Shown here: piece after piece, positions 1-10,737 of the stretch | Layout of the letters: each line of letters begins with the position of its first letter | How positions within the stretch are numbered: the first letter of the stretch is position 1 | From: Symbiodinium natans | Taxonomy: Eukaryota; Sar; Dinophyceae; Suessiales; Symbiodiniaceae | NCBI GenBank assembly: GCA_905221605.1 | Contig: CAJNDS010001113.1 | Span: forward strand, 1-64,000 | DNA: 64,000 nucleotides | Direction: 5' to 3' | Notes under the pieces: model-generated | What the model was told of the DNA's origin: nothing | Seen by the model: the letters and a program-made list of their open reading frames with translations, nothing else | The model's database searches: none | Made by a program: the position numbers and the translations under genes

Positions 1-121
1 GGGCAGTGACAGGACCGGCTCCCGCACGCGGACGCCACTTGTGATCGTTAGAAGGGGCGGTCATTGGCATCGATCCGTAGTGACTTGAAGCCGGACGTTC
101 CTGGCGGCGTGGAGCCCAAAG

Positions 122-208
122 GCGGAGTTCGAGGAGGCAGAGAAGCCCGACAAGGCCGTCGGCGATGAGGAGGACATGTTCGGGTCGGACCTGCTCTTGG
201 AGAAGTAA
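122..208 (+). CDS. C-terminal exon of an unrecognised plus-strand gene
   Basis: An open frame of 28 codons ends in TAA at 206-208. It is preceded by an AG at 120-121 and starts with G, which fits the AG|G acceptor rule seen elsewhere in the window. The peptide is very acidic, with the run EDMFGSDLLLEK at its end. This looks like the charged tail of a cytosolic protein. Upstream exons lie outside the window or before position 122. I do not recognise the family. Confidence 0.4.
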   Translation, partial: AEFEEAEKPDKAVGDEEDMFGSDLLLEK

Positions 209-250
209 TGACAGTACTGACGCGTCGGCTCAACGAACACTTTCAGCTCA

Positions 251-835
251 TCACTCCGTCCAGTCGGAAATGGAGCTATGTCCCCAACACTGCTTGAAGT
301 GGGGACAACCCTTAATTAGGGCTTGAATGGCTGGCTGTGCATAGGCATCAGACCGAGACCTACCGCACAGCAGCTTAGTCTCATTCTTGCTGGCTGGCAC
401 CCTGACGTCTTGTGCATGTACGACGCGCAATGATTTGGCAACGATTGAACGAGCGAGCGGTGCGAGCGCACGGCGCCTTCTTGGTGGTCTTCCACGGGCA
501 AGTGCCCCCCCGGCGCTTTCGTTCTCACTGGCGCTGTCTGCTGTTTCCGACCGTGGCTGCGCGGCCGATTCCGCCGCCTGCTGGCTCGACGAAGAAGCGG
601 CCTGGCTCGAGGCAGGCACGGCCTGCTCTGCGACTCCCGCGCGGGCCGACTCAGGCTGCGTGAAGATGGTCTGCCCTGAATTGTGAATCCCTGCTTTGAA
701 GCCTGGACACATATGATCCAAGACCAACTTCGTTACAAAATACGTAAACATCTCCCAACTTCCCAACCCAATCAATGGCAGTCCGAGCCTTCCCTTCACG
801 ATATATTCATTACCCCTATTTTCATCAAAAATCAT
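251..835 (-). CDS. Low-complexity ORF of 194 codons, unrecognised
   Basis: This minus-strand frame starts at an ATG near 835. It has a hydrophobic N-terminal third (a membrane-like stretch around residues 14-40), a Ser/Ala/Gln/Glu-rich middle, then a basic cluster (RPPRRRRALAP). It converges on the exon at 122-208. The biased composition suggests real coding sequence, perhaps one exon of a longer gene. No family is recognisable and exon limits are unknown. Confidence 0.35.
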   Translation of the reverse strand: MIFDENRGNEYIVKGRLGLPLIGLGSWEMFTYFVTKLVLDHMCPGFKAGIHNSGQTIFTQPESARAGVAEQAVPASSQAASSSSQQAAESAAQPRSETADSASENESAGGALARGRPPRRRRALAPLARSIVAKSLRVVHAQDVRVPASKNETKLLCGRSRSDAYAQPAIQALIKGCPHFKQCWGHSSISDWTE

Positions 836-1850
836 GTTCTTATTGAATTACGACCATAGATACGCACCGAGTACGCTAAATTGCTTGTGGCTGGGATCGT
901 GTTCCAATCGTCGGAACGCTTGGGACGTCGTGGAGGGAGATTGCAATGATACTGCTGCTAAACAGCGCGCAGAGGCCAAGCCGTCGCTTCTACGCGAAGC
1001 TTTCTTACTCGCTGGAGGATAGGGAGCGGCGTGGATTGTTGGATGAAGCAATCATGCTTAGATACAAATGCGCACCTGATCGCAAGATAACACTTCGGAG
1101 CGAGCTTAGAATCCCTCGGGCATCCCAGGCCAGCTGCAAAACATTTGGTGTCTCCTAGATTGGCGGCATCGGATGATGATATCAAACAAATATGTCTAAT
1201 CAATTTTCTCCAAATCCCGATATTGTTTCGCCTCCCCTAGTGCAAGCGCAACAGCCTGCTCCCGAAATTTTTGGATAGGGTATTCATCAAGTCAAATAGG
1301 ATCTGGACCAGGACCTGACGGTCTGCGAGCTGATTTCTTGAAGGGAATCCTCCAATTTTTCGTGGATGCGGTAGTTCCGAATACATTATAGCCATGATTT
1401 GCAGGGGTCGGAAAGATTGATAAATCGGGACCCCCCCCCCCTTGGCGCTAGATCACGATGTTCGCCCAATAATTATGGGTCAGGTATTTCATAAGCTGGC
1501 CGTTGAATAAACATGTCGTTTGGATGTTGAAGGTATTCAGGATACAATTATTTTCCTCATCACTTGGTGGTTATGGAGGCAGGGATGCTTGGATTGACCA
1601 GAATAAATGGAGGGAGGATATGACTCTCTTACACAAAGATACTCGTGCTACAGAAGACAGCTGGAAAGGCATATGTGAGTCATGAGTACACTAACCATGA
1701 GCGAGGGTTCAGATACTTTCTGCGACACTTCGTCTGCTTGTTGGTCCTGCCGTGGCATCTGACCAGCAAAAACCTGGGCTGCAAGATCGAATGATGGTGA
1801 TGCCCTGAGTCCTGGGCCCTAAACCCTGTTGATTCCATCCAATTCCAATC
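836..1850. other. Stretch without a supported gene
   Basis: Only short overlapping ORFs in several frames are present. A run of C lies near 1430. Nothing here shows coding bias or splice-site pairs that I can support. Confidence 0.4.
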
Positions 1851-1852
1851 CA

Positions 1853-2010
1853 AGCCCAACACCCAACACCCAACACCCAACTCCCAACACCCAACACCCA
1901 ACACCCAACACCCAAAACCCAACACCCAAAACCCAACACCCAACACCCAAAACCCTAAACCCAACACCCTAAACCCAACACCCTAAACCCAACACCCAAC
2001 ACCCTAACTA
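1853..2010. repeat. Tandem repeat of CCCAACA-type units
   Basis: The unit AACACCC (with AAAACCC variants) repeats through this block and grades at its right end into CCCTAAA-like units. It is a local variant of the telomere-like heptamer. The Gly/Trp/Leu/Val-rich ORFs read across it are artefacts of the repeat. Confidence 0.85.
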
Positions 2011-2195
2011 AACCCGAAACCCTACACAAACCGGCGCCCGCCTCGCACCAGAGCTGTACAATCAGACTTCGCCAGGTCCGGGAGCTGGGGCCTGGCAAAA
2101 AACTTCCATGGCTAGTTTGCTTTTTCCTTTGTAACAAAATAAGGGATTTTTACCGTTAAAAACCCCGAATTTAGTCATCAAGCCTTTAAAAGGTT

Positions 2196-3162
2196 TCAAA
2201 GGGGGGCGCTGCGACGGGAAGGCTGCTCAAAAGCAACTTGCAGAGCGCAGGCTGTGGCCTCGATCACCTCCCAGAGTGCAAAGCCGTTGGTGTTCACGTT
2301 GGCGTAGTTGACGCGGTCGAACTTGACGGTCACTGGGTACTTGACCTTCAAAGCAAGTTTAGGGTTTAGGGTTTAGGGTTGAGGGTTTAGGGTTGAGGGT
2401 TTAGGGTTTAGGGTTTAGGGTTTATTCAATGGCTTCAATTTGGCTTTGGGTTAAGGCCGCAAGATCACGCAAGAGGGGCATGCCTCAGGCTTCTGGTTGA
2501 CGTTCACGACTTGCCCTCGCGTCTGAAACCTGTGCCAAAGCCCACCAGACAGCATCCCTGAGGCGTTCCCTTGCCAATGCAGGACACTGTTAGGGACAAT
2601 ATACAGAATAGTGAACGGCTTCCATGTTAGACCCCTTGTATGCACGCAACTTGCGGCCGGGCAGCCAGTAGGACTCTGGTCGAAGGATCTTGACCCAAGA
2701 ACCTGGACTCAACTGAGCTGCTGCACCTACACCAGCACCCCAAAAACTAGGGTTTAGGGTTTAGGGTTTAGGGTTTAGGGTTTAGGGTTTAGGGTTTAGG
2801 GTTTAGGGTTTAGGGTTTAGGGTTTAGGGTTTCAAGCTCCGCAGCCGCAAGCTTCCCTCAGCCCTTTCACTCCCGAGCTGCCGGCCCTTCTTCGGGCCGA
2901 CCCAGGGGCCCTTGGCCTTCCAGCGCCAAGTAGGTCTCCCACTCTGGTTGAACATAGGGTTTAGGGTTTAGGGTTTAGGGTTTGGGGTTCGGGGTTCGGG
3001 GTTTGGGGCTTGGGGTTTAGGGTTTAGGGTTTGGGGTTCAGGGTTTAGGGTTTAGGGTCTGTTTATCCATGTGAACCGCCCAACAGGCCCAACACCCCAG
3101 GTTCTTGCTCCATGCCCTGCGACGCGAAGCGGAGGCGCCTTCTTTTTGGGTGCCTTCTTCGC
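2196..3162 (-). CDS. psaE: Photosystem I reaction centre subunit IV (PsaE), nuclear, split by introns
   Basis: Minus-strand exons join in phase into the PsaE core: 3068-3162 (start of the visible reading, upstream junction uncertain), about 2886-2943, 2666-2702, 2484-2529 and 2196-2345. Hallmarks are VKILRPESYW in the third, QVVNVNQKPE in the fourth, then KYPVTVKFDRVNYANVNTN in the last; these match the SH3-like PsaE fold on the stromal side of photosystem I, where PsaE helps dock ferredoxin. The last three introns start with GC and end with AG, and the next exon begins with G. Telomere-like tracts fill the introns at 2346-2483 and 2703-2885. Upstream, 3068-3162 encodes a Lys/Pro/Ala-rich N-terminal extension. 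A targeting presequence must lie further upstream; a piece reading LSFVGPTAG near 3540-3640 is a candidate. The frame ends in TGA at 2196-2198 after a tail longer than usual for PsaE, so the true 3' end may use another exon. Confidence 0.8.
2346..2483 (-). other. psaE intron filled by telomere-like repeat
   Basis: This GC-AG intron lies between exons that join as NQKPE and VKYPV. It consists largely of (TTTAGGG)n on the plus strand (about 2360-2424), including TTGAGGG variants. It shows directly that the repeat can be intronic. Confidence 0.7.
2748..2832. repeat. (TTTAGGG)n tract
   Basis: About twelve perfect copies of the plant/dinoflagellate-type telomere heptamer. The tract lies inside a psaE intron (2703-2885). 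Confidence 0.95.
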
Positions 3163-3299
3163 CTGGCCACAAGCAATTGCCCACAATGGAACATGAACGG
3201 CTCGATCATGTTTCTGGCTCGTGGGAAGCACTTTCCAGCTCTCACAGACACTCCCTTCCGGACATCGTAGATACCCTGAGGCTCTGACAACTTGACCCG

Positions 3300-4708
3300 C
3301 AACTACACGTCCTTCCGCCCGCCGTACGGAGTTTTAATTCGGGATCCGTTCAACAAATTTTCGCGGAGGCCTACACTTACACAAACTGACAACACTGCCT
3401 GTACAAGATCAACAAGGTTTCGCACTCGATCATTTTGAGGCCTTTTTCCGGTGCTGCCCGGCCAGTCGATTTTTTGCCCTAAACCCTAAACCCCAAACAT
3501 AGACGCAAAAGCTGCGCACGCGCACGGCCTCCGCACTCAACGCTGTTGCAGACCGCTGCGGGGCGCTGCCCGCCGTCGGCCCGACAAAGCTCAGGCCGCA
3601 CCATCTGGGCCACAAAGAGACTTCGAGGCAGGGCTTTCCCAAGATGGACGTTGAGGGTTCGGGTGTGGAATATCTAGGTAGCTCCGAACGCAACGAAGAA
3701 CTTGCATGCCTGGTTGGGCTTTGTACATGGTCTTGACTGCATGTAAGCTCTTGACTTTGCCTCTTTCAGTCGAAGGATCCAGGTACGACTTGTTTGCCGA
3801 TCTGGGGGAAGAATCTTGCAAATATCTGTAGCATGCATCGACAGCGTGTGGAGCTGCCATCCCTTGACATATTTGTACTCGGTGCCTTGTTTCTGGCGTG
3901 CACGTGCCTCACCAAGACATGCCAAATGCCAAAAAGAAAATGCAGACTAACACGACATGGCTAGTACGAACGGTGCTTGTGCAAATGCACTTCTTGAACA
4001 AAGATCTGGGTTTTGAGGGTAGTTGGTTGCCTGTGCTGAGTTGCGCAAGATTGCCCGAAGAGGCAGGACCCAGACTCTACAGTAACCAGCTAGATGAAAG
4101 AAAGGAGCCGGAGTTGAACGCAAGCAGCTTAAGTTGCGTGCAAAATACATACACCAAGTCTGTGCATGGCCAGGGCACACGGCCAGTGCCGCAACGACTA
4201 GAAGCTGGCTGAGCAGTGATCGCCTCATAGTACCTCAGGTTGGGCTACACATCCCCCGCATGGCCCCTGGATTCTTTCGGGCACAACATGTGCCTCCAAC
4301 TTGGTCTAGTGCTCCTCAGTGCTCCTGCGAGACCCTGGTCAGCGTCTGACTTGAGCCCAGGTCCAAAGTGAACAGCAAAAGGTCATCTGACTGATCTGGC
4401 AATGCTAACTGCAGCCAGGCTGTAGCATCCGCTTCCCAGAGGCCGCGCATTTGCACGCAGGGTCATGGCACTTGTTTCGCACATGTTGACACATCAGCTG
4501 CGGTCCGCGAGCTCCGAGCTCGCACACTCAGCCAAAAGGCCCAGTATTCAGATGATTCAGATGGTGACAGCAATCGCTGCAGCACTGTAGGCCTCCAAGT
4601 AGTTTGAGAAGCCTGGCAGCGATAAGATACATGGCCTTTCAAGTCAGGCTTGAAGACCGGTGATACGACTTGGCTGTGTACAAGGAAAAAACTTTCAAAG
4701 TTAAGCCC
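3300..4708. other. Mostly unassigned; possible psaE presequence exon
   Basis: A minus-strand frame around 3540-3640 contains LSFVGPTAGSAPQ. It recalls the FVAP-type motif and Ala/Ser-rich transit region of dinoflagellate plastid presequences. Linking it to psaE is inference. The rest, up to the stop of the first transporter gene, holds only short overlapping ORFs. Confidence 0.25.
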
Positions 4709-5776
4709 CTAAGCCTTCTCATCCTGTAACAGCTTTCTTGCTTCTGCTGATTGCGCGGGCTGCTGCGAGTTCAGCTGGGTGATGACCTTGTCCGTCGCAA
4801 GCCAAGCAATCAGGATCAGCACCACAGACAGACCAAAAAAGAGCCCTGGAGAACCGTCTGAGACCATGTAGGGGATCATGCCCGCCAGCGCAGGTCCTGG
4901 GCAAATGCCGACCAGTCCCCATCCCAGGCCGAAGAACGTGGCGCCCAACACCAATGAGACGTAGTCCCCGGTTTTCGATGGCCGTTCGAAGTTGCAGCCC
5001 TCTCCACAAAGAGGCTTCCTGTCCTCATCCTCAGCAACCAGGAAAGCAGGGAAGGAGACGCAAAGCCCCATGCCCATCACGAAGGCCAGGCTCGGATCCC
5101 ACGTCCCCGCAAAGTCCAGGAAGTCTAAGACCTTCGCTTGATTTGTCATGCCTGAGACGCCTAGGCCCAAGCCGAAGATGCTCCCGCAAGCCAACGGCGA
5201 GACAAAGCTCCTGGCCTTGGAAGGCAAGTTCATGGCCAACGCAGCAAGCACCAGGCTGGACAAGGCTGCTGCCAGTGGGAACTCCCACTTTGGAGGCCAC
5301 TCGAGTTGTGCCACTCCCCATGGACCGCTGGCATCCAGCTTGGCTACATGTCTGGTTAGGGCCACCGTCAGTGCTGCGATGCCCATGAATGTGGGTACTG
5401 CAATCCAGCTGCGAGGAGCCAAACGAGGAAGACCGCAGATGCCATGCCCGGAGGTGCAACCCCGACCCGCTCGAGTGCCGATGCCAACGAAGATGCCCCC
5501 GACGCAGTACCTCGCCAGCGGAATGTCCAAGGCCTGCGGGTACGAGAACTCTCGATTGAAGGCAAGGTTCACGAGGCCACCGATGACCAGGCCCACGAGA
5601 AAGAGAGCTTTCCACAGCTGGCCGTCCTTCATTGGCTCGCACTTCCCCACACCGCGCAGGAAGGGCCCCACGATGCCGCTGATCCCGGTGATCTTCCCAT
5701 CGCCCAAGTATGCCAGCGCAGCCGACAGGCCAATCAGCAGGCCGCCCACGCCGGACTCAATGGGGGTGAAGGTCAT
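4709..5776 (-). CDS. YeeE/YedE-family sulfur transporter, copy 1
   Basis: A single uninterrupted frame of 355 codons gives a hydrophobic protein with about nine or ten predicted membrane segments. Diagnostic pieces are GCTSGHGICGLPRLAPRS (residues about 106-123, Cys107 and Cys114), GLGVSGMT and FGLGWGLVGICPGPALAG, the paired Gly/Cys-rich signatures of the YeeE/YedE (sulphur transport, PF04143) family. Bacterial members such as TsuA carry thiosulfate across the inner membrane; similar proteins occur in fungi and algae. Substrate and location here are inferred, not shown. The start is ATG at 5776, matching the N-terminus of the neighbouring copy. No introns are seen, unlike the other genes here. 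It is in head-to-tail tandem with the copy at 6324-7391, separated by 547 bp. Confidence 0.88.
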   Translation of the reverse strand: MTFTPIESGVGGLLIGLSAALAYLGDGKITGISGIVGPFLRGVGKCEPMKDGQLWKALFLVGLVIGGLVNLAFNREFSYPQALDIPLARYCVGGIFVGIGTRAGRGCTSGHGICGLPRLAPRSWIAVPTFMGIAALTVALTRHVAKLDASGPWGVAQLEWPPKWEFPLAAALSSLVLAALAMNLPSKARSFVSPLACGSIFGLGLGVSGMTNQAKVLDFLDFAGTWDPSLAFVMGMGLCVSFPAFLVAEDEDRKPLCGEGCNFERPSKTGDYVSLVLGATFFGLGWGLVGICPGPALAGMIPYMVSDGSPGLFFGLSVVLILIAWLATDKVITQLNSQQPAQSAEARKLLQDEKA

Positions 5777-6323
5777 GGGATCTCTGCAGACGCCACAGAG
5801 CTTGCGACTACGGGTCAGGTCAAATTATTTTCTCAACTAGCTCTGATTGACCTTGAGGGAGCAGTCCGTGCTGTTCATCGTGGACACTGTGGAAGGGAAT
5901 GGCTATCTCGTGCTGTCTCCACATCAGGAGACCCAAATCACAGCAATCTCACGCAATGCACACGCCAGCAATGCTTGTTCAATCTAGCTCTCAACAGCTG
6001 CTACATGAGCAGTGGGAGTGCGTAAGAAGTACCGAAGCCTTGCACCTGTACAGTGTAATCAGTGCAAGAGCGAGAATCACCAGCCTCTGCCCCAACAACA
6101 ACACGTGAGATCACCTGAGCTAGCTCGGCTGCTCATCGACCGTGACCTTCTAGTCCTTGCTGTTGGCATCCGCTCAGCGGCTGACAGTAGGTGAAAACGG
6201 CCGGTTCAGAAAAGCCTGGCTTGTCAATACATGCTTGAAAGACCAGACCACATCGGTTCAGAAATGTCGAATTTACAGAGCATTGACCTGCCTGCCGGCA
6301 AGCACATGACTAGGCCCTAGGCC
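5777..6323. other. Intergenic spacer between tandem transporter genes
   Basis: The 547-bp spacer contains no convincing ORF and no telomere-like tract. No TATA box or spliced-leader relic was found by eye. Confidence 0.5.
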
Positions 6324-7391
6324 CTAGGCCTGCTCATCTGCAGGAACCACCTTCACCACCTGTACTTCTGGAAGCTGTCGCGAGTTTACGTAGCTGATCG
6401 TGCGGTCGGTCACCAACCACGATGACAAGATCAGTAGCGTGCAAAGGCCGAAAGACAGGCCGGGGCCCCACCCTCCCACAAGGTACGGAATCATGGCTGC
6501 CAGCGCAGGTCCTGGGCAAATGCCGACCATTCCCCATCCCAGGCCGAAGAACGTGGCGCCCAACACCAATGAGACGTAGTCCCCGGATTTTTTCGGGCGT
6601 TCAAAGCTGCAGTCCTGCCCGCAAAGAGGTTTCTTGCCCTCCCTCTCTGCCATCAGGAAGGCAGGGAAAGATACGCAAAGCCCCAGGCCCATCACAAAGG
6701 CCAGGCTCGGATCCCAAGTCCCCGCAAAGTCCAGGAAGTTTAAGACCTTTGCTTGACTTGTCATGCCGGAGACGCCTAGGCCCAAGCCGAAGATGATCCC
6801 GCAAGCCAGCGGCGAGACAAAGCTCCTGGCCTTGGAAGGCAAGCACGTGGCCACCGCAGCAAGCACCAGGCTGGACAAGGCTGCTGCCAGTGGGAACTCC
6901 CACTTTGGAGGCCACTGGAGCTCCGCCACTCCCCATGGACCGCTGGCATCCAGCTTGGCTACATGTCTGGTTAGGGCCACCGTCAGTGCTGCGATGCCCA
7001 TAAATGTGGGTACTGCAATCCAGCTGCGAGGAGCCAAACGAGGAAGACCGCAGATGCCATGCCCGGAGGTGCAACCCCGACCCGCTCGAGTGCCGATGCC
7101 AACGAAGATGCCCCCAATGCAGTACCTCGCCACCGGAATGTCCAAGGCCTGCGGGTACGAGAACTCTCGATTGAAGGCAAGGTTCACGAGGCCACCGATG
7201 ACCAGGCCCACGAGAAAGAGAGCTTTCCACAGCTGGCCGTCCTTCATTGGCTCGCACTTCCCCACACCGCGCAAGAAGGGCCCCACGATACCGCTGATCC
7301 CGGTGATCTTCCCATCGCCCAAGTATGCCAGCGCAGCCGACAGGCCAATCAGCAGGCCGCCCACGCCGGACTCAATGGGGGTGAAGGCCAT
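6324..7391 (-). CDS. YeeE/YedE-family sulfur transporter, copy 2
   Basis: This is a second intact 355-codon frame of the same family and orientation. Its first 150 residues differ from copy 1 at only three sites (T2A, L87V, V92I). The last third is clearly more divergent; for example the C-terminus reads VKVVPADEQA instead of RKLLQDEKA. The Cys-containing signature GCTSGHGICGLP and the second signature GMVGICPGPALA are kept, so it should be functional. The head-to-tail tandem layout without introns is common for duplicated dinoflagellate genes. The uneven divergence suggests partial gene conversion. Confidence 0.88.
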   Translation of the reverse strand: MAFTPIESGVGGLLIGLSAALAYLGDGKITGISGIVGPFLRGVGKCEPMKDGQLWKALFLVGLVIGGLVNLAFNREFSYPQALDIPVARYCIGGIFVGIGTRAGRGCTSGHGICGLPRLAPRSWIAVPTFMGIAALTVALTRHVAKLDASGPWGVAELQWPPKWEFPLAAALSSLVLAAVATCLPSKARSFVSPLACGIIFGLGLGVSGMTSQAKVLNFLDFAGTWDPSLAFVMGLGLCVSFPAFLMAEREGKKPLCGQDCSFERPKKSGDYVSLVLGATFFGLGWGMVGICPGPALAAMIPYLVGGWGPGLSFGLCTLLILSSWLVTDRTISYVNSRQLPEVQVVKVVPADEQA

Positions 7392-7742
7392 CCGTTGTTT
7401 GGTAGAGAACGGAAGTCGACAGTGTGGGTATCAACGCCTGCTGAACTTGAGCCTGACAAGCATTGGAACATGGTCGCTACTACACTCAAAGATGGCAAGG
7501 GGCATGCTCGAAGTCCCAGTCATGACCAACCCTCTGTGTCGTGACGTTCTGCAGCGAGACTTTTGCGCCAATGAGTTTGGGGTCTATGGTCGTGCGGTAT
7601 TGCACATGTGTGAAACGTACGTCCCAACTCCGTGAGAATCCCCATGCTCAGGAACCCACCTGTCCCTGGACAAAGCTCATGACCTGCAATGCTTGGCCAG
7701 GTAAGGACACACCGTGTAGCAGGGTGATGCAGATCTCCCTAT

Positions 7743-7798
7743 AAACCCTAAACCCTAAACCCCAAACCCCAAACCCTAAACCCTAAACCCTAAACCCC
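7743..7798. repeat. (CCCTAAA)n tract
   Basis: Short telomere-like tract on the opposite strand to most others nearby. It sits just past the last exon of the gene at 7803-9392. Confidence 0.9.
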
Positions 7799-7802
7799 CA
7801 GC

Positions 7803-9392
7803 ATGAAGACATGAGGCGCCTTAGCAGCTTTCGGCTGCAAAACTGGGTCCATCATGGCCATCATCTGAACCTCCCCGTAGGCAGCAGGGAGAAAAAAAAC
7901 GCTGGTGGCAGCTGTATAAGAATGGCGAACTGACAGCAACTGCAACACATCAGGTTTTTGAAAGTTGTCTCCAAGATGAAGTAGAAAACCCATCTACCTG
8001 CATCATGACCATCATGGCATTGTCTTCGGTCACTCCCCACTCCTGTTCAGAGAGCGGCACGGTTCGGGTGGGTTTAGGGTTTAGGGTTAGGGTTTAGGGT
8101 TTAGGGTTTAGGGTTTAGGGTTTAGGGTTTAGGGTTTAGGGTTTAGGGTTTAGGGTTTAGGGTTTAGGGTTTAGGGTTTAGGGGTTTAGGGTTTAGGGTT
8201 TAGGGTTTAGGGTTTAAGGTTTTAGGGTTAAGGGTTTAGGGTTTAGGGTTTAGGGTTTAGGGTTTAGGGTTTAGGGTTTAGGGTTTAAGGTTTAGGGTTT
8301 AGGGTTTAGGTTTCGGAGTCGCAAGATCTGGTGAAGCAGGAAGTCGGCTGAGCGAGCACGAAGACTCCACTGTGCTCCTTCCAGCTGTCACCAACGACGC
8401 TCTTGGCCAAAGGCAGAATCTCCTGGCATGTTCTTGGGTGATGTTGAGGGTTTAGGGTTCAGGGTTTAGGGTTCAGGGTTTAGGGTTCAGGGTTTAGGGT
8501 TTAGGGTTCAGGGTTTAGGATTTAGGGTTTAGGATGTAGGCAGCGCAGGAAAAGGACTCACCCCCGGCAGGCTTCTGGCTCACTCCCTCAGAAGAGTCCT
8601 GCATCATCAACATCTGCCGCTTCACTTCATCCTCCGGCTCCGCCTAACACAAGACGGTGCGATGGCCCCGTGCGGCGCTGACAAAGTGCCTTGCAGTCCT
8701 GAAACCGATACCACTACGGTGACTACTTCGTGGTACTTGCAAGACCTGCTCTGCAGCTCTTAGAATTTGAGACATAGGTTGTGCATCAAGACCGGCATCA
8801 GCACAAAGAGCCTCCTTGGCCTTCGTAATGATGCTTCCGACCTGGCTCTGGTCGTGCAACACTTGGGCCGCTGCAGAGTTTAGGGTTTAGGGTTTAGGGT
8901 TTAGGGTTTTGGGTTTAGGGTTTAGGGCGCGCATCCAAACGTGCACATGGCCATGGAGACCACCTTCTTCTTCGTCTCCTCATCCTCCAGCGCAACGATG
9001 GCCTGGTAGGACGGGATGTTAAACTACGCATCTTGCCCGAGGTGAAAAATCACCTTCGAACATGTCGTCAAGATCTGGTCATGGTCATGTAGGACAATCA
9101 TTTTTGGCTAAGCAGTATGACTGCTTACACGGCTAACGGCCAAAAGCTTGTCATAGTTTGTTATAGTACGAGGTGCCTTGTCAACCATCTGTCCAGCAAG
9201 CTCAGGCGTAATTGTTGGCATGGCTGGCGCTGCCATGATCGTAGAGTCAAGGAACCAGGCGTGCACCGTTTCTATATCGTTTAGCCTTGTGGCCATGAGC
9301 CCAAAGGTCGGCACGGGAGCAAGAGTCATTACACAGCCATGGCCGATCATGACCGGGCCTGCTACACACAGGTCTCTGTAGCTCGCGCTCAC
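7803..9392 (-). CDS. Unrecognised multi-exon gene
   Basis: Minus-strand exons are supported by splice-like ends and coding composition: about 9120-9392 (ending LAGQMVDKAPRTITN then a GT donor), a piece near 8934-9020 (EDEETKKKVVSMAMCTFG), 8737-8870 (acceptor CAG, donor GTACCA; AQVLHDQSQVGSIITKAKEA), 8562-8643 (acceptor TTAG|G, donor GTGAGT; EDEVKRQMLMMQD), about 8345-8422 (EILPLAKSVVGDSWKEHSG), 7998-8072 (donor GTAGAT; TVPLSEQEWGVTEDNAM) and 7803-7870 (acceptor GAG|G). Exons 8737-8870 and 8562-8643 join in phase. Telomere-like tracts lie between 8073 and 8344, at 8448-8534 and at 8880-8930. The protein looks soluble and Met-rich; no family is recognisable. Exon membership is inferred. Confidence 0.45.
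8070..8316. repeat. Long (TTTAGGG)n tract
   Basis: About 240 bp of nearly perfect heptamers with single-base variants (AGGGG, TTTAAGG). It lies between two exon islands of the 7.8-9.4 kb gene. Confidence 0.95.
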
Positions 9393-9399
9393 TTATTTG

Positions 9400-10340
9400 T
9401 TTTTGCTTTGACAAGCACATAGGAAAGTCTCACTGCAGGAAACTGCCCACTCAGTATGGCCGCAGGAACCGGTATCGGTGAGTCTTGCCGCGCTTGCGAG
9501 GCTGCACAGGGCGGCAGGGCATGGATCTCACGGATTATGCTACGACAGGTGCAAACACTGAAATCCCCTGAATATTTATGTCAAGGCACACTCACGTTGT
9601 TCTTTCCTCCTCCGCCGAAGGTTTGACCGTAGCGGAAGCCTCAGATCAATCTGTGGAGGCTTGCACACGGTTCGGGTTTGTTTCGCAAGCATATGCTTCT
9701 GCAAACCCTTTGACATCAAACAAGCACGCAGTGGTATATGTGTAAGCATCTAGACATAAAGCGCGTCACTGATTCCTTTCGTAAGTTTTATCCAGAATAT
9801 GCGCGGGAACAGGTGTGGGGGAGGGGGGGCGGGTGTGTTGCAACGGTGGGGTATCCTTACTAAAGCGGGAACCTGCCTCATGCTTATTATGGTGGGCCAG
9901 TGGGGCATTTGACAACTACCATAAATTATACGTGTAGAAGAGAAGGAGTCCTGTCTCAGAAAAGAATGCAACTCATAACACCTCTATATCGAGCACGTGA
10001 CATACATCCAGGCATGCATGCATACATGCATTACATACACAGGTGCACACATACATACGCTACCACATGCGCGTACTTGCGGTATGTGCACGTGTGATAA
10101 TACCAACCCACGGCAACCAAACATCCCAGAGGAGAGCGTGTACTGCTTCCAAGTCTTGAATCCCAGCGCTGCGTGTCTTTCTTACAGCTCTGAGCCATGG
10201 GCTTAGGTTTAGGGGTTTCGTTCTTTTCCGTTCCTAAACCGTAAGCCCTAAACCCTAAACCTAAACCCTAAACCCTAAACCCTGAACCCTGAACCCTAAA
10301 CCCTGACCACATCTCACGAGGTGCAGCCGAGCCACTGTTG
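9400..10340. other. No supported gene; simple repeats
   Basis: This stretch holds a CATACATG-type microsatellite (about 10000-10090), a GC-rich run near 9815-9835 and a CCCTAAA tract (10244-10307). No coding exon could be supported. Confidence 0.4.
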
Positions 10341-10347
10341 GGCTCAC

Positions 10348-10381
10348 GGTGATCTGCGTGGGCCTCCTCGAACGACTTGGC
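10348..10381 (-). CDS. Possible 34-nt exon
   Basis: A minus-strand segment reads AKSFEEAHADH, between an acceptor TTAG|G and a canonical donor GTGAGC. It is short and isolated, so this is only a candidate. Confidence 0.25.
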
Positions 10382-10416
10382 CTAACAGGTGGCTCTTCTT
10401 CTCACATATATGGGTC

Positions 10417-10508
10417 GTTCTCCAAGTTAGGGGTCCCTTTTTGGGTCCTTATTATGAGGGTGCCACATGATGTAGGGGACCCCAAAAAAAGACCCCAATT
10501 TAGAGAAC
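10417..10508. mobile_element. Palindromic MITE-like element
   Basis: About 92 bp with terminal inverted repeats of roughly 30 bp: the left arm starts GTTCTCCAAGTTAGGGGTCC and the right arm is its imperfect reverse complement, ending TTTAGAGAAC. The centre is short and non-coding. Relatives with similar internal wording (GGGTCCTTATT, GGGTGCC) occur near 33931-34020. Confidence 0.6.
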
Positions 10509-10737
10509 TGCCCTTACTGCAACGATCAATAACAGGTCCGGCTTGACCACATCTGGCATGTCCCCAAGTCCCCAAAGCGTAGCGGTTCGTAAGTGCTGAG
10601 CCTGAAACCACTTAGAAGGAAAGAGGGAAAAGAAGGAAACAACTGGTTATTGGGCGCATTCCCTTTCGAGTGCCAGTTCTCCTTGAGAGGTTTCCTAGGG
10701 CGGTTACCCCAGGGCTTTTCCTCAAGGATTGTCCTCA

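Noticed and set aside
1680-2137. Trp/Gly/Leu/Val-repeat ORFs on the minus strand
   Set aside because: They are translations of the CCCAACA tandem repeat.
5148-7635. Long plus-strand ORFs opposite the two transporter genes (230 and 290 codons)
   Set aside because: They are mirror images of the highly GC-rich transporter coding sequence. The minus-strand translations carry family motifs, the plus-strand ones do not.
8070-8316. Repeat arrays considered as CRISPR or as a chromosome end
   Set aside because: The units are contiguous 7-mers without spacers, so not CRISPR. Tracts of both orientations are scattered across the window with genes between them, so this is not a telomere.
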